Below, piece after piece: positions 1 to 5,649 of a DNA stretch of 8,458 bases (the first letter of the stretch is position 1; every line of letters starts with the position of its first letter). Source of the stretch: Candidatus Berkelbacteria bacterium (lineage in GTDB: Bacteria; Patescibacteriota; UBA1384; VFKW01); NCBI GenBank assembly GCA_009885355.1, contig VFKW01000096.1, positions 1 to 8,458 on the forward strand, given 5' to 3'. The position numbers and the translations under genes are program-made. Under the pieces are notes generated by a model. The model was not told where the DNA came from. It searched no databases and was given only the letters and a program-made list of their open reading frames with translations.

Positions 1-6
1 AAACTT

Positions 7-41
7 GTGCCACCCGCTTCAGAGATGATGATATAGGACAT
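7..41. repeat. Partial copy of an intergenic hairpin repeat
   Basis: This 35-nt stretch aligns with the right end of the hairpin repeat at 3003-3037, with about 28 of 35 positions identical by hand. Both share the ends GTGCC and GATATAGGA. No left arm is visible because the window begins here. It is probably a degenerate or edge-truncated member of the same family. Confidence 0.5.
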
Positions 42-78
42 GATATTTTTTTGGCTTACTCTGGGATAGTTTATTATT

Positions 79-125
79 ATTCCCCATTTTCAGCGACCGC
101 TGAAAATGGGGAATTTCTGTTTTCT
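79..125 (+). terminator. Strong hairpin terminator
   Basis: A perfect 17-bp inverted repeat (79-95 against 98-114) has only two bases between its arms and is followed by a T-rich stretch. The AT-rich outer and GC-rich inner stem resembles a rho-independent terminator for a gene lying left of the window. The flanks are T-rich on one side and A/T-rich on the other, so it may work in both directions. It also insulates the dGTPase-like operon from upstream reading. Confidence 0.65.
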
Positions 126-154
126 TGAGTCTTGTAATTATCTTGTTCAAATAT

Positions 155-183
155 TTGCAAAAATTTTATTTTTCAGGTAAGAT
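155..183 (+). promoter_or_regulatory. Putative promoter of the dGTPase-like operon
   Basis: A -35-like TTGCAA (155-160) and a -10-like TAAGAT (178-183) are separated by exactly 17 nt. Each matches the sigma-70 consensus at four of six positions. Transcription would begin near 190, giving a leader of about 37 nt that contains the GGGGGAGG ribosome binding site. The call rests on spacing and position, since neither box is perfect. Confidence 0.45.
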
Positions 184-226
184 GGCGGCAGAATACTGAA
201 TTTACAAGGGGGAGGTTCCTTAACAT

Positions 227-1288
227 ATGAGTATTATGGAAAATGATGCTACTTTATCACTTTTGGCTTTCGATGAACGATCTTCAAAAGGGTGCCGAAC
301 TCTTCGAGATCTTGAATCAGGCCAAGTTGGGTTATTCCAACATGACTTTATTAAAATTATTAATTCAACTGCTTTTGGGCGGTTGGTTGATAAGACTCAA
401 ATTTTTGTCACTTCCTCGAGGCGAAAATCGACTGTTCGAAATCGAATGCAGCATACGATGACAGTGGTTGCAAATACGATTTATACAGCGAAAAGGCTTG
501 GTTTGAATGTCGAGCTGGCGGCTGCTATTGCGATTGGTCATGACATTGCTCATACAGTTTATGGACATCTGGGTGAGAACGTGGTGACAATGTGTACTGG
601 TGTAAAGTTTTGCCATAACATTTATGGTTCGATTTTGGCTCAATATTTTGAGCCATTAAACTTGTCGTATGAAACTTTGTCTGGTATATATGCCCATTCC
701 TTTAAAGATGTTCTTGCAATGCCAAATGATATCACGCCAGAGGGAATTTTGGTTATGTATATGGACGTGATTGATTGGATGGCGCATGATCCTGATAGTC
801 TGATTGAATTTCGCGTGGCAGATTTAAAATGGTTTCCTAATGTATTTCGGATAAATGAGTGGTCTGCTAAAGATCGTACAAGTCATTGGACTGAAGAACT
901 GATTCGTGAAAGTCTCGAAAAGGGAAGGGTTTCTTTTCTGGATTGCCCTGAGGCCAAAGAATTTTGGTCGGCTAAGACATTAATTTATTCTGATGTCTAT
1001 AAAAAACTTGATCATCGGCTGCACAAGCAGGCGCTGATTGATATTTTCGAGTTTTTGCAAAAGAGGTTGGTTGGTAAAGATCCTGTAATTGCATTTGATA
1101 TGATGACTGACAGTGAAGCGATGGATTTGGAGCAAAGGATGAGGAATAGCTATGGTAAAGATATTGATTTATCAGAGTACTCCTTCACCAGGTTGCTGCC
1201 AGATTTACCTGATGGACAAGAAAATTGGATCGATTTTCGCGATCCTGATCTGGGTTGGGGTGATGTGCCTGAAAATGCGAGGTATTGA
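227..1288 (+). CDS. dGTPase-like HD-domain phosphohydrolase
   Basis: This 353-residue protein resembles deoxyguanosinetriphosphate triphosphohydrolases, which cleave dNTPs to a deoxynucleoside and triphosphate in the cytosol. The metal-binding HD set is visible: H76 in RNRMQHT, H105-D106 in AIGHDIAHT and D180 in YMDVIDW. The family-typical GHLGE (113-117) and FCHN (128-131) segments and the LNLSYETLSGIYAHS stretch also match dGTPases. The ATG at 227 follows a GGGGGAGG site about 11 nt upstream; an ATG three codons on is also possible. It heads a three-gene operon, with the next start one base after its stop. Substrate preference cannot be read from sequence. Related enzymes serve in nucleotide balance or in phage defence by dNTP depletion. 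The HD-family call is firm and the exact substrate is inferred. Confidence 0.87.
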   Translation: MSIMENDATLSLLAFDERSSKGCRTLRDLESGQVGLFQHDFIKIINSTAFGRLVDKTQIFVTSSRRKSTVRNRMQHTMTVVANTIYTAKRLGLNVELAAAIAIGHDIAHTVYGHLGENVVTMCTGVKFCHNIYGSILAQYFEPLNLSYETLSGIYAHSFKDVLAMPNDITPEGILVMYMDVIDWMAHDPDSLIEFRVADLKWFPNVFRINEWSAKDRTSHWTEELIRESLEKGRVSFLDCPEAKEFWSAKTLIYSDVYKKLDHRLHKQALIDIFEFLQKRLVGKDPVIAFDMMTDSEAMDLEQRMRNSYGKDIDLSEYSFTRLLPDLPDGQENWIDFRDPDLGWGDVPENARY

Positions 1289-1289
1289 G

Positions 1290-1496
1290 ATGACTGATAT
1301 TGAGGGTTGGGTTCGAAGAGGGCAGGCGTTTGCCCAAGGAAGTCAGACGGTACATATGTGTACTGTCTGTGGTGAAATACCTGTTGAAAAAAGTTATCAG
1401 CGGTGTAAAACATGCCAAGATTTAGGTCTGAAGCGGCCTGATTGGTTCCGAGAGCAACTGGAGGCAAGAGATGTTGACATCTCAAGATCAAATTGA
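1290..1496 (+). CDS. Small double-CxxC (zinc-ribbon-like) protein
   Basis: This predicted 68-residue protein starts MTDIEGWVRRGQ. Four cysteines form CTVC (24-27) and CKTC (39-42), a CX2C-X11-CX2C arrangement typical of a structural zinc ribbon. The C-terminal third is charged. I chose the ATG at 1290 because the upstream stop ends at 1288 (TGAGATG), GCGAGG lies 7 nt before it, and the longer in-frame extension back to 1152 would overlap the HD gene by over 130 nt. The tight join implies translational coupling with the dGTPase-like gene. I do not recognise a named family. It could bind nucleic acid or be a partner or regulator of the HD enzyme, which is inference from linkage alone. Confidence 0.75.
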   Translation: MTDIEGWVRRGQAFAQGSQTVHMCTVCGEIPVEKSYQRCKTCQDLGLKRPDWFREQLEARDVDISRSN

Positions 1497-1644
1497 TCAA
1501 CTGGTTGAAATGATTGCGGCAAGTCTTAACTTGACAGTAGATGAGGTCAGGGATGATCTCGTAGGATTGGGTAAATATCCAATTCATGTTAGGCTTGATC
1601 TCACTAGTGAGGTTTATATGTCATATCTGACACGTTCCTGGTGA
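1471..1644 (+). CDS. Small acidic protein, unknown function
   Basis: A 57-residue ORF runs from ATG 1471 to TGA 1642-1644 and overlaps the end of the zinc-ribbon gene by 26 nt in another frame. GGAGG at 1460-1464 sits 6 nt before the ATG, an ideal ribosome binding site embedded in the upstream gene. The translation begins MLTSQDQIDQLVEMIAASLN and continues with an acidic segment (TVDEVRDDL). It looks soluble and helical at the N-terminus, with no cysteines and no membrane segment. The ribosome binding site, overlap and position before the operon terminator support a real third gene. I do not recognise a family. A small partner or regulator of the HD enzyme is possible, but nothing in the sequence shows it. 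Confidence 0.65.
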   Translation: MLTSQDQIDQLVEMIAASLNLTVDEVRDDLVGLGKYPIHVRLDLTSEVYMSYLTRSW

Positions 1645-1670
1645 TATGGTAAATATAAGTATTTTTATTT

Positions 1671-1706
1671 CCCCGTTTGTGTTAATCACAGCGGGGCTTT
1701 TTTATA
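1671..1706 (+). terminator. Terminator of the dGTPase-like operon
   Basis: CCCCGTTTGTG pairs with CACAGCGGGG across a short AT loop, with small mismatches in the middle of the stem. CTTTTTT follows directly. It lies 27 nt after the stop of the 57-residue ORF, which supports that ORF as the last gene of the operon. The opposite strand lacks a good U tract, so it works best on the plus strand. Confidence 0.8.
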
Positions 1707-1715
1707 TAAAATTTT

Positions 1716-1916
1716 TCACTCGGTGACGGATTTTTGGAGATCTTGGAGGTCTTTGACTTTTTGGTATTCGGGGTCGTTTTGAACCTTATCTTCTATGGCT
1801 TTGTGGATTTGAGCGTTTTGGGGTGGTTGATGGTTTTTTTCGTATTTCCACCAGAGAGAAACCATGCCCGAGACGATGAGGGAAAATAACAGGTACAAAA
1901 GATATTTTTTTAGCAT
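1716..1916 (-). CDS. Small single-pass membrane protein, unknown function
   Basis: This 66-residue protein begins MLKKYLLYLLFSLIVSGMVS, a basic N-terminus followed by one hydrophobic segment (about residues 4-22). The rest is a hydrophilic, charged tail with repeated KDLQDLQK-like character that is probably helical. A strong AAAGGAG lies about 6 nt before the ATG on the minus strand, which is the main support for a real gene. There is no lipobox and no clear cleavage site, so an inner-membrane anchor with a cytoplasmic or external tail is more likely than a secreted protein. It stands alone, downstream of the regulator gene on the same strand but 216 nt away across two repeats. I do not recognise the family. 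Confidence 0.6.
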   Translation of the reverse strand: MLKKYLLYLLFSLIVSGMVSLWWKYEKNHQPPQNAQIHKAIEDKVQNDPEYQKVKDLQDLQKSVTE

Positions 1917-1939
1917 ATTGAACTCCTTTGGTAGGCTAA

Positions 1940-1986
1940 TAAGCTAGTAAGCAGTAAGCTGGTAAGTTATTAAGCTAGTAGACTAG
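1940..1986. repeat. Degenerate tandem repeat, unit about 8 bp (TAAGCTAG)
   Basis: Six imperfect units run head to tail: TAAGCTAG, TAAGCAG, TAAGCTGG, TAAGTTAT, TAAGCTAG and TAGACTAG. The array ends where the next hairpin repeat begins, so two repeat types sit side by side in the leader region of the 66-residue membrane protein gene. Its role is unknown. It resembles the short-unit arrays inside ychF in style, though its unit is mostly 8 rather than 7 bp. Confidence 0.7.
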
Positions 1987-1990
1987 TATT

Positions 1991-2038
1991 GTCATCCCGA
2001 CCCCCGAAGGGGCCACCTAGTGGCGCAGTGGAGGGATC
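1991..2038. repeat. Intergenic hairpin repeat (GTCATCCCGAC type)
   Basis: The element opens with GTCATCCCGAC and ends GAGGGATC, so its outer ATCCC and GGGAT ends can pair. Inside are two small hairpins, CCCC-CGAA-GGGG and CCAC-CTA-GTGG. It shares the GTCATYCC opening with the longer element at 2945. It looks like a non-coding palindromic element in the gap between two minus-strand genes. The remaining bases to 2132 are AT-rich and show no gene or clear terminator. Confidence 0.65.
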
Positions 2039-2132
2039 GTGCTTTTTTATTATCTCACTTTTCTAGATAAACAAAAATGCCTATATACATGCTTGATATC
2101 TGTTAATGTATTTTTTAGTAGCTTGTTGGTCA

Positions 2133-2876
2133 TTAATTTGGGGTTGATTTTTCCCAAAATAGGTTGAATAAGATGCGCATGGCTATTTCTAGTTCTTTGG
2201 ACTCGATAAGGATGCCGAAGCTTTCTTTTCTGGAGGTGATGAAGCCGACTTTGCCGGTGTCGTAAATGCCGATGGCTAGGGGGAATTCGAGATTTTCAGG
2301 CGCCCAGCGGATTTCTCGCAGGTCTTCAGGCTTGGAGCCAGATCCTTCCCAATCATTGGTTTCAGTATCTTTGAAGCGGATTGTTTTGATAAATGTTTTT
2401 TTGGCTTTTCTGAGCCTGTCGATTTCGGCCATTGCCTTGGTGCCGCCGATCGTATTTATGACCTTGTCAGATGGCCAGATGTAGAGAGCTTCTTTGCAAT
2501 CGAGCTCTTCGAACATGATATTGATGATCTGGCCTGCTCCTTCGAAGTAGCTGATATGGGGTTTCTCGGTTGAGATATTGAATATACTCATGAGATCAGG
2601 GATGGCTTCTCGCACTTCCTTGAGCCTAGATTCTTGGAGTTCGAGCAGATTTCTCGGGTGGAGGGCTTTGTAATGCATGCGGTTATCTATCTGTATTTGC
2701 TCGATCAGGCCCATTTCTACCAGGTGATCGATGAAGTTATAGACCGAGGTGCGCTTTACACCTGAACGAGTCGCAATCGGTTTTATAGTGCTATAGCCTA
2801 ATTCAAGAATGGCCGTGTAAACTGCCGCTTCTTTTTCGGTCATGCCGATGTTTTTTACTAATATTTCTTTTTGCAT
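2133..2876 (-). CDS. TrmB-family winged-helix transcriptional regulator
   Basis: This 247-residue protein begins with a TrmB-type winged-helix domain. GMTEKEAAVYTAILELGYST (11-30), the ATRSGVKRTSVYNFIDHLVEMGLIEQ helix-turn-helix (about 36-61) and the HYKALHP wing are the family signature. A hydrophilic linker (ELQESRLKEV) leads to a C-terminal domain of about 150 residues that probably senses a ligand or signal; it lacks the sugar-binding features of archaeal TrmB that I could name. The ATG at 2876 has only a weak AAGG about 7 nt upstream. It is transcribed away from the secreted-protein gene at 3321, and two matching dyads lie in the shared intergenic region, so it is a candidate regulator of itself and of that gene. 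The family call is good; the target is inferred. Confidence 0.85.
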   Translation of the reverse strand: MQKEILVKNIGMTEKEAAVYTAILELGYSTIKPIATRSGVKRTSVYNFIDHLVEMGLIEQIQIDNRMHYKALHPRNLLELQESRLKEVREAIPDLMSIFNISTEKPHISYFEGAGQIINIMFEELDCKEALYIWPSDKVINTIGGTKAMAEIDRLRKAKKTFIKTIRFKDTETNDWEGSGSKPEDLREIRWAPENLEFPLAIGIYDTGKVGFITSRKESFGILIESKELEIAMRILFNLFWEKSTPN

Positions 2877-2944
2877 AGTGAGGCCTTGATTATTTTTATA
2901 TGGTTAATATCTTATATTTTTTTATGCGAGAATTCCTCTTTGTT

Positions 2945-3037
2945 GTCATTCCGATCGGGATGGGATCCCAGAACCGCCTGCCTGCCGGCAGGCAGGTATC
3001 GGGTGCCTCCCGTTTCCGGGATGACGATATAGGATTT
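2945..3037. repeat. Long palindromic intergenic element
   Basis: The outer ends are inverted: GTCAT at 2945-2949 against ATGAC at 3021-3025, with more pairing inside (GTCATTCC with GGGATGAC). The centre holds a perfect 20-bp palindrome, CCTGCCTGCCGGCAGGCAGG, at 2977-2996. The right flank through GATATAGGA is shared with positions 7-41. There is no ORF inside. It is a probable REP-like or MITE-like element. The AT-rich gap on either side of it (2877-3320 overall) contains no gene. Confidence 0.75.
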
Positions 3038-3110
3038 GCGCTATGTTCTGCTACCTAAATGAGCCTTATTCTTTGATTATGTTACCTATCGAGAAGTGAC
3101 GCTTTTATTG

Positions 3111-3129
3111 ATGTCTAAATAATAGACAT
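3111..3129. promoter_or_regulatory. Candidate operator, distal 19-bp dyad
   Basis: ATGTCTA-AATAA-TAGACAT has perfect 7-bp inverted arms around a 5-bp centre. It matches the 19-bp site at 3208-3226 at 14 positions and lies 96-97 bp from it. It sits between the divergent TrmB-like regulator and the secreted-protein gene, where an operator for such a regulator would be expected. The binding factor is inferred. Confidence 0.45.
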
Positions 3130-3207
3130 ATCTATTTCACTATAATATTTATGCATTATATTGTCAATATTTAACAGATCAGAATATATTATTTGCTTGG
3201 AATATTA

Positions 3208-3226
3208 TTGTCTAAACTATTGACAA
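3208..3226. promoter_or_regulatory. Candidate operator overlapping the -35 box
   Basis: TTGTCTA-AACTA-TTGACAA has the same 7-5-7 layout as the distal dyad, with perfect outer TTGTC/GACAA arms. Its right arm contains the whole TTGACA -35 box at 3220-3225. A protein bound here would block RNA polymerase, so repression is the simplest model. It could also be chance symmetry in AT-rich DNA around a consensus -35. Confidence 0.42.
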
Positions 3227-3248
3227 AGTATCAAATGTATGCTACAAT
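3220..3248 (+). promoter_or_regulatory. Promoter of the secreted-protein gene
   Basis: A perfect TTGACA (3220-3225) and TACAAT (3243-3248) are separated by 17 nt, and a TGC just before the -10 box gives an extended -10. Transcription would begin near 3255, leaving a leader of about 66 nt with GGGAGG at 3307-3312. It is one of the best promoters in the window, suggesting high expression unless repressed. Confidence 0.8.
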
Positions 3249-3320
3249 GCTTATTACAGAATCGAAAGTTAGAGTTTTACGACGTAGCTTAACAAAATAT
3301 ATGTCTGGGAGGACAAAAAA

Positions 3321-3914
3321 ATGAAAAACACAGTGATGACAGTAATGGTTGCAGCAGGCGCGATGGTTTTGATGGTTGGTTCAGCGAAGGCTGACACGAC
3401 AATTCTCCAGAGGGTAGATTGTACCTCCGGTCAGAAATCAGGTTATTCTATCGGAGTAATGACTCCGAAGCTCGAGGTTTGGGCATTTGGCGCCAATAGT
3501 GCCAATCCCACCCTCGAGATTGGCCAGCTTCGGGTGGTTCACTCGGATAAAAACTCCGTCGCATTGGTTGGCGGATACGTATCCAGATGGGGCAATGGTA
3601 AGGTTTACGCCGAGCCATTTGCCATTATCAAGCAATCATTTGGCAAGGTACAGTTGACGGCTAAGCCGTTTGCCTATCTTCCACTCGGTGGTGGATCTGC
3701 TGTTCTCGGTTCGGATGAGATTTCTGCTTCTTACGAAGTCAGAAATGGGATCCGACTGGGATTTGCCAGCAAATTCTGGTGTCAGGGTGGCACGACGACA
3801 ATATCATCTGGTCCGACTGTGTCGGTCCAAAAGGGAAATACTAACTTCTCCTTACGGTTTACCGGAAAGGATGAGTCCAGTAGTTTCAGGTTCCAGCTTA
3901 CCCAGTCGTTTTAG
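3321..3914 (+). CDS. Secreted beta-rich protein, unknown function
   Basis: This 197-residue protein has a clear signal peptide: basic MKN, a hydrophobic core (about 5-20) and an AKA motif with likely cleavage after A24. The mature part is rich in alternating polar and hydrophobic strands separated by short turns, such as KVYAEPFAIIKQSFGKVQLT and SFRFQLTQSF. That pattern and the terminal Phe are like a small beta-barrel. Two cysteines (C34 and C154) could form a disulfide. GGGAGG lies 8 nt before the ATG and the gene has its own strong promoter and terminator, so it is monocistronic. No family recognised. If the host lacks a classical outer membrane, as is usual for Patescibacteria, a surface or secreted beta-sandwich is an alternative to an outer-membrane barrel. 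Confidence 0.75.
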   Translation: MKNTVMTVMVAAGAMVLMVGSAKADTTILQRVDCTSGQKSGYSIGVMTPKLEVWAFGANSANPTLEIGQLRVVHSDKNSVALVGGYVSRWGNGKVYAEPFAIIKQSFGKVQLTAKPFAYLPLGGGSAVLGSDEISASYEVRNGIRLGFASKFWCQGGTTTISSGPTVSVQKGNTNFSLRFTGKDESSSFRFQLTQSF

Positions 3915-3920
3915 ACTGGC

Positions 3921-3958
3921 AAGCCCCGCTTTTTATAAAGCGGGGCTTTTCTTTGTTT
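3921..3958 (+). terminator. Terminator after the secreted-protein gene
   Basis: A perfect 12-bp stem (3921-3932 against 3937-3948) closes a 4-nt loop and contains GCCCCGC/GCGGGGC. A T-rich run ending in TTTGTTTTT follows. It lies 6 nt after the stop codon and fits a strong rho-independent terminator. Confidence 0.88.
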
Positions 3959-4120
3959 TTTCAAGATAGGGTTGATTTATTATTTATAATCCTGTTTATT
4001 GTTAGTGGAGTACATTCTAAATTTTGTCTGTTTCAATGATTATACAATGGGGGATTATGAGAAATGACGAATTTACCTTTTTTGGATGTGTCAGGTGGGC
4101 CCTTGGGTCAAGAGTAGATT
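3959..4120 (+). promoter_or_regulatory. Leader region of the dCTP deaminase gene
   Basis: A perfect TATAAT at 3985-3990 and a TACAAT at 4043-4048 are candidate -10 boxes, but neither has a good -35 at the right distance, so I leave the promoter unassigned. The last 60 nt contain a possible short leader ORF, described separately. Confidence 0.3.
4064..4117 (+). CDS. Possible 17-residue leader peptide before dcd
   Basis: ATG 4064 to TAG 4115-4117 encodes MTNLPFLDVSGGPLGQE, and a GGGGG run lies about 11 nt upstream. Its stop is 3 nt before the TTG start chosen for the dCTP deaminase, so terminating ribosomes could restart there. An overlapping 33-codon ORF from ATG 4057 is an alternative. Small size and unremarkable composition keep this a weak call. 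Confidence 0.25.
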   Translation: MTNLPFLDVSGGPLGQE

Positions 4121-4906
4121 TTGGCTCGAATTATCAGCCTCGCGGAGTGTGGAGTTAGTTTGACGGCAGAGCAAATTATGGCAATGCCGCCAGATGAACG
4201 TCCGTCACAGTTGGATCGTTACAGGAGAAACGGTTATATTATCGTTGATCCACCGATTGATAAAAGTAGGTTAGATCCTGCTTTGCCGGGTTGCTTGGTA
4301 TCTCAAAGCTCGCTTGATGTGGAGATGGGCGATGCTTACCGGTTTTATGAACCTCAAGATGATGGTGATTCACCCGTATTGCGTATAAGTGACAAGACAT
4401 CGATGGCCAGGTTTGAGAATCATTGCACTAAAGTGAAATCCATTGGTTCGAGTGGGCTAAGGATTCAACCAGGTGGATTTGTTCTGGCAAAGACTCAGCG
4501 TTTCTATTTCCTACCAGTACAGCTTCAAGCTCATATTTGGGGACGTAGCCGGGTTGGACGTTGTGGAATTCAGGTGCATTTGACTGCGCCTCGGATCGAT
4601 CCGGGATTTGCAGGTCAGATCGTACTTGAGATCGTCAATCATAATCACGTGCCGGTTATCTTGGATGCTGGATTTGCGATCGCGCAGCTGGAATTTGAGA
4701 GAGTTTGTGGTGATACTGGCATCGGGTACGCGGAGTCAAGGCCTGGTTCTGGTCTCAGACAAAGTATTATGAGGCATGCTCTTGCGCCAGGTGGTGAAGG
4801 TGGGTTCGGCGGCCCTGGAGTGCGTGGTGGCCCTGGATTTTCAGATTTTGAGTCCGATCCTGGATTTGTCCCGTCAATACCTTGGATTGATGCGGAAAAG
4901 TTATAG
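4121..4906 (+). CDS. dcd: dCTP deaminase with Gly-rich C-terminal tail
   Basis: Dcd-family trimeric enzymes deaminate dCTP to dUTP to supply thymidylate synthesis; some also hydrolyse dUTP or defend against phage. The core is clear: SLDVEMGDAYRFY (64-76), GRSRVGRCG (141-149), HLTAPRIDPGFAGQIVLE (153-170) and AIAQLEFERV (186-195). S143, R147 and E170 keep the spacing of the E. coli S111, R115 and catalytic E138, so it should be active. RIDPG is like monofunctional Dcd. After about residue 206 comes an unusual tail with GGEGGFGGPGVRGGPG and an acidic, Trp-containing end, WIDAEKL. The start is a TTG at 4121, with AAGAG 6 nt before it; ATG 4178 is an alternative that drops 19 residues. Part of the tail and the terminator are duplicated after the HEPN gene. 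Confidence 0.88.
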   Translation: MARIISLAECGVSLTAEQIMAMPPDERPSQLDRYRRNGYIIVDPPIDKSRLDPALPGCLVSQSSLDVEMGDAYRFYEPQDDGDSPVLRISDKTSMARFENHCTKVKSIGSSGLRIQPGGFVLAKTQRFYFLPVQLQAHIWGRSRVGRCGIQVHLTAPRIDPGFAGQIVLEIVNHNHVPVILDAGFAIAQLEFERVCGDTGIGYAESRPGSGLRQSIMRHALAPGGEGGFGGPGVRGGPGFSDFESDPGFVPSIPWIDAEKL

Positions 4907-4953
4907 CCTAGTCTATTGTTTGTTCCCGCGCTGGTTTTTCCGGCGCGGGTATT
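4812..4953 (+). repeat. Direct repeat, copy A: dcd 3' end plus terminator
   Basis: This 142-nt segment covers the last 31 codons of dcd, its stop and the terminator hairpin. It aligns with 6083-6225, about 88% identical by hand with a single one-base gap. The segment from the DPGFVPS codons onward is about 93% identical. The alignment ends just after the hairpin, and the toxin-antitoxin promoter begins 27 nt later. Confidence 0.85.
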
Positions 4954-4956
4954 TTA
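4925..4956 (+). terminator. Terminator of dcd
   Basis: CCCGCGCTGG pairs with CCGGCGCGGG across a TTTTT loop, with one G-U pair, and is followed by TATTTTATT. It lies 18 nt after the dcd stop. A near-identical hairpin at 6197-6221 is part of the duplicated segment. Confidence 0.85.
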
Positions 4957-4980
4957 TTGATGCGTATTATTGTTTGGATA

Positions 4981-5008
4981 TTGACAAGTATTTATTTTGG
5001 AGTACAAT
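4981..5008 (+). promoter_or_regulatory. Promoter of the MNT-HEPN module
   Basis: A perfect TTGACA (4981-4986) and TACAAT (5003-5008) are 16 nt apart. Transcription would start around 5015, only a few bases before ATG 5020. This promoter lies inside the longer open frame that could start at 4957, which argues for the 5020 start and a very short leader or nearly leaderless mRNA. Confidence 0.65.
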
Positions 5009-5019
5009 CGTATTATATT

Positions 5020-5649
5020 ATGGAATACAATAAAAGTCATGAACAATTTGGGATTTTTAGAAATTTATTTCGATCTAGGCTTCGAGGTGAATTATTGGTG
5101 ACTTTTTTTCTCAACGAGAATGAGGAATTTTACGTGAGACAGTTGGAAAAATTGTTTAAAAGTTCGGTTGGCAATATCCGAAGGGAGCTAATCCGGCTTG
5201 AAATGGATAATATTATTTGCAGGCGAGAATTTGCGAATTTGGTTTTGTATAAGGTGAATACAGAAGCCAGTTTTTTTAAAGATATTAAGAAAATTGTTTT
5301 AACAGTGGTAATTCAGGAATTATTAGCTCCGATATTTAATAGTGATATTTTTAAAGCTGTGTTTATTTATGGTTCGTACGCCAAGGGTGATTTTCAAAAA
5401 AATAGTGACATCGATTTATTTATCTTATGCAGCAACGAGCTCGATGATGTTTTGTATGAGGCTTTAAATACCGAAATTGCTTTGATTGAAAAAGAGATCA
5501 ATCGAGAAATTAATCTTGATATCAGGACTGAGGATGAATTGCTGATTGCAATGGTTGGCAAGGAGCCTTATATTTTAGATATTTTATCCGGAAAAATGAT
5601 ATTTGTAAAAGGAGGGGAGAGTGACATTCGATCTGGGACTGGTAAATAG
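5020..5649 (+). CDS. MNT-type nucleotidyltransferase antitoxin with N-terminal winged helix
   Basis: This 209-residue protein combines a winged-helix DNA-binding part (about 20-85, with EEFYVRQLEKLFKSSVGNIR) and a minimal nucleotidyltransferase domain. IYGSYAKGDFQKNSDIDLFI contains GSx10DxD (G118-S119, D130, D132), and D167 in LDIRT fits the third metal-binding acid, so it looks active. In characterised MntA-HepT pairs the MNT protein silences the HEPN RNase by adding AMP to it; the HTH suggests it also represses its own promoter, which is inference. I chose ATG 5020 because a strong promoter lies just upstream; the frame is open back to TTG 4957 and ATG 4960, next to the dcd terminator. It overlaps the HEPN gene by 29 nt. 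It is visibly more AT-rich than dcd, suggesting transfer. Confidence 0.85.
   Translation: MEYNKSHEQFGIFRNLFRSRLRGELLVTFFLNENEEFYVRQLEKLFKSSVGNIRRELIRLEMDNIICRREFANLVLYKVNTEASFFKDIKKIVLTVVIQELLAPIFNSDIFKAVFIYGSYAKGDFQKNSDIDLFILCSNELDDVLYEALNTEIALIEKEINREINLDIRTEDELLIAMVGKEPYILDILSGKMIFVKGGESDIRSGTGK

Noticed and set aside
227..1288. Recoded UGA (Gracilibacteria code)
   Set aside because: UGA ends three of the first genes in positions where family length and following ribosome binding sites agree with a stop.
1150..1587. 145-codon minus-strand ORF
   Set aside because: It is antisense to the dGTPase, zinc-ribbon and small acidic genes, which have good ribosome binding sites and motifs.
1940..1986. 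CRISPR array
   Set aside because: The units are 7-8 bp and directly adjacent; there are no spacers and no cas genes.
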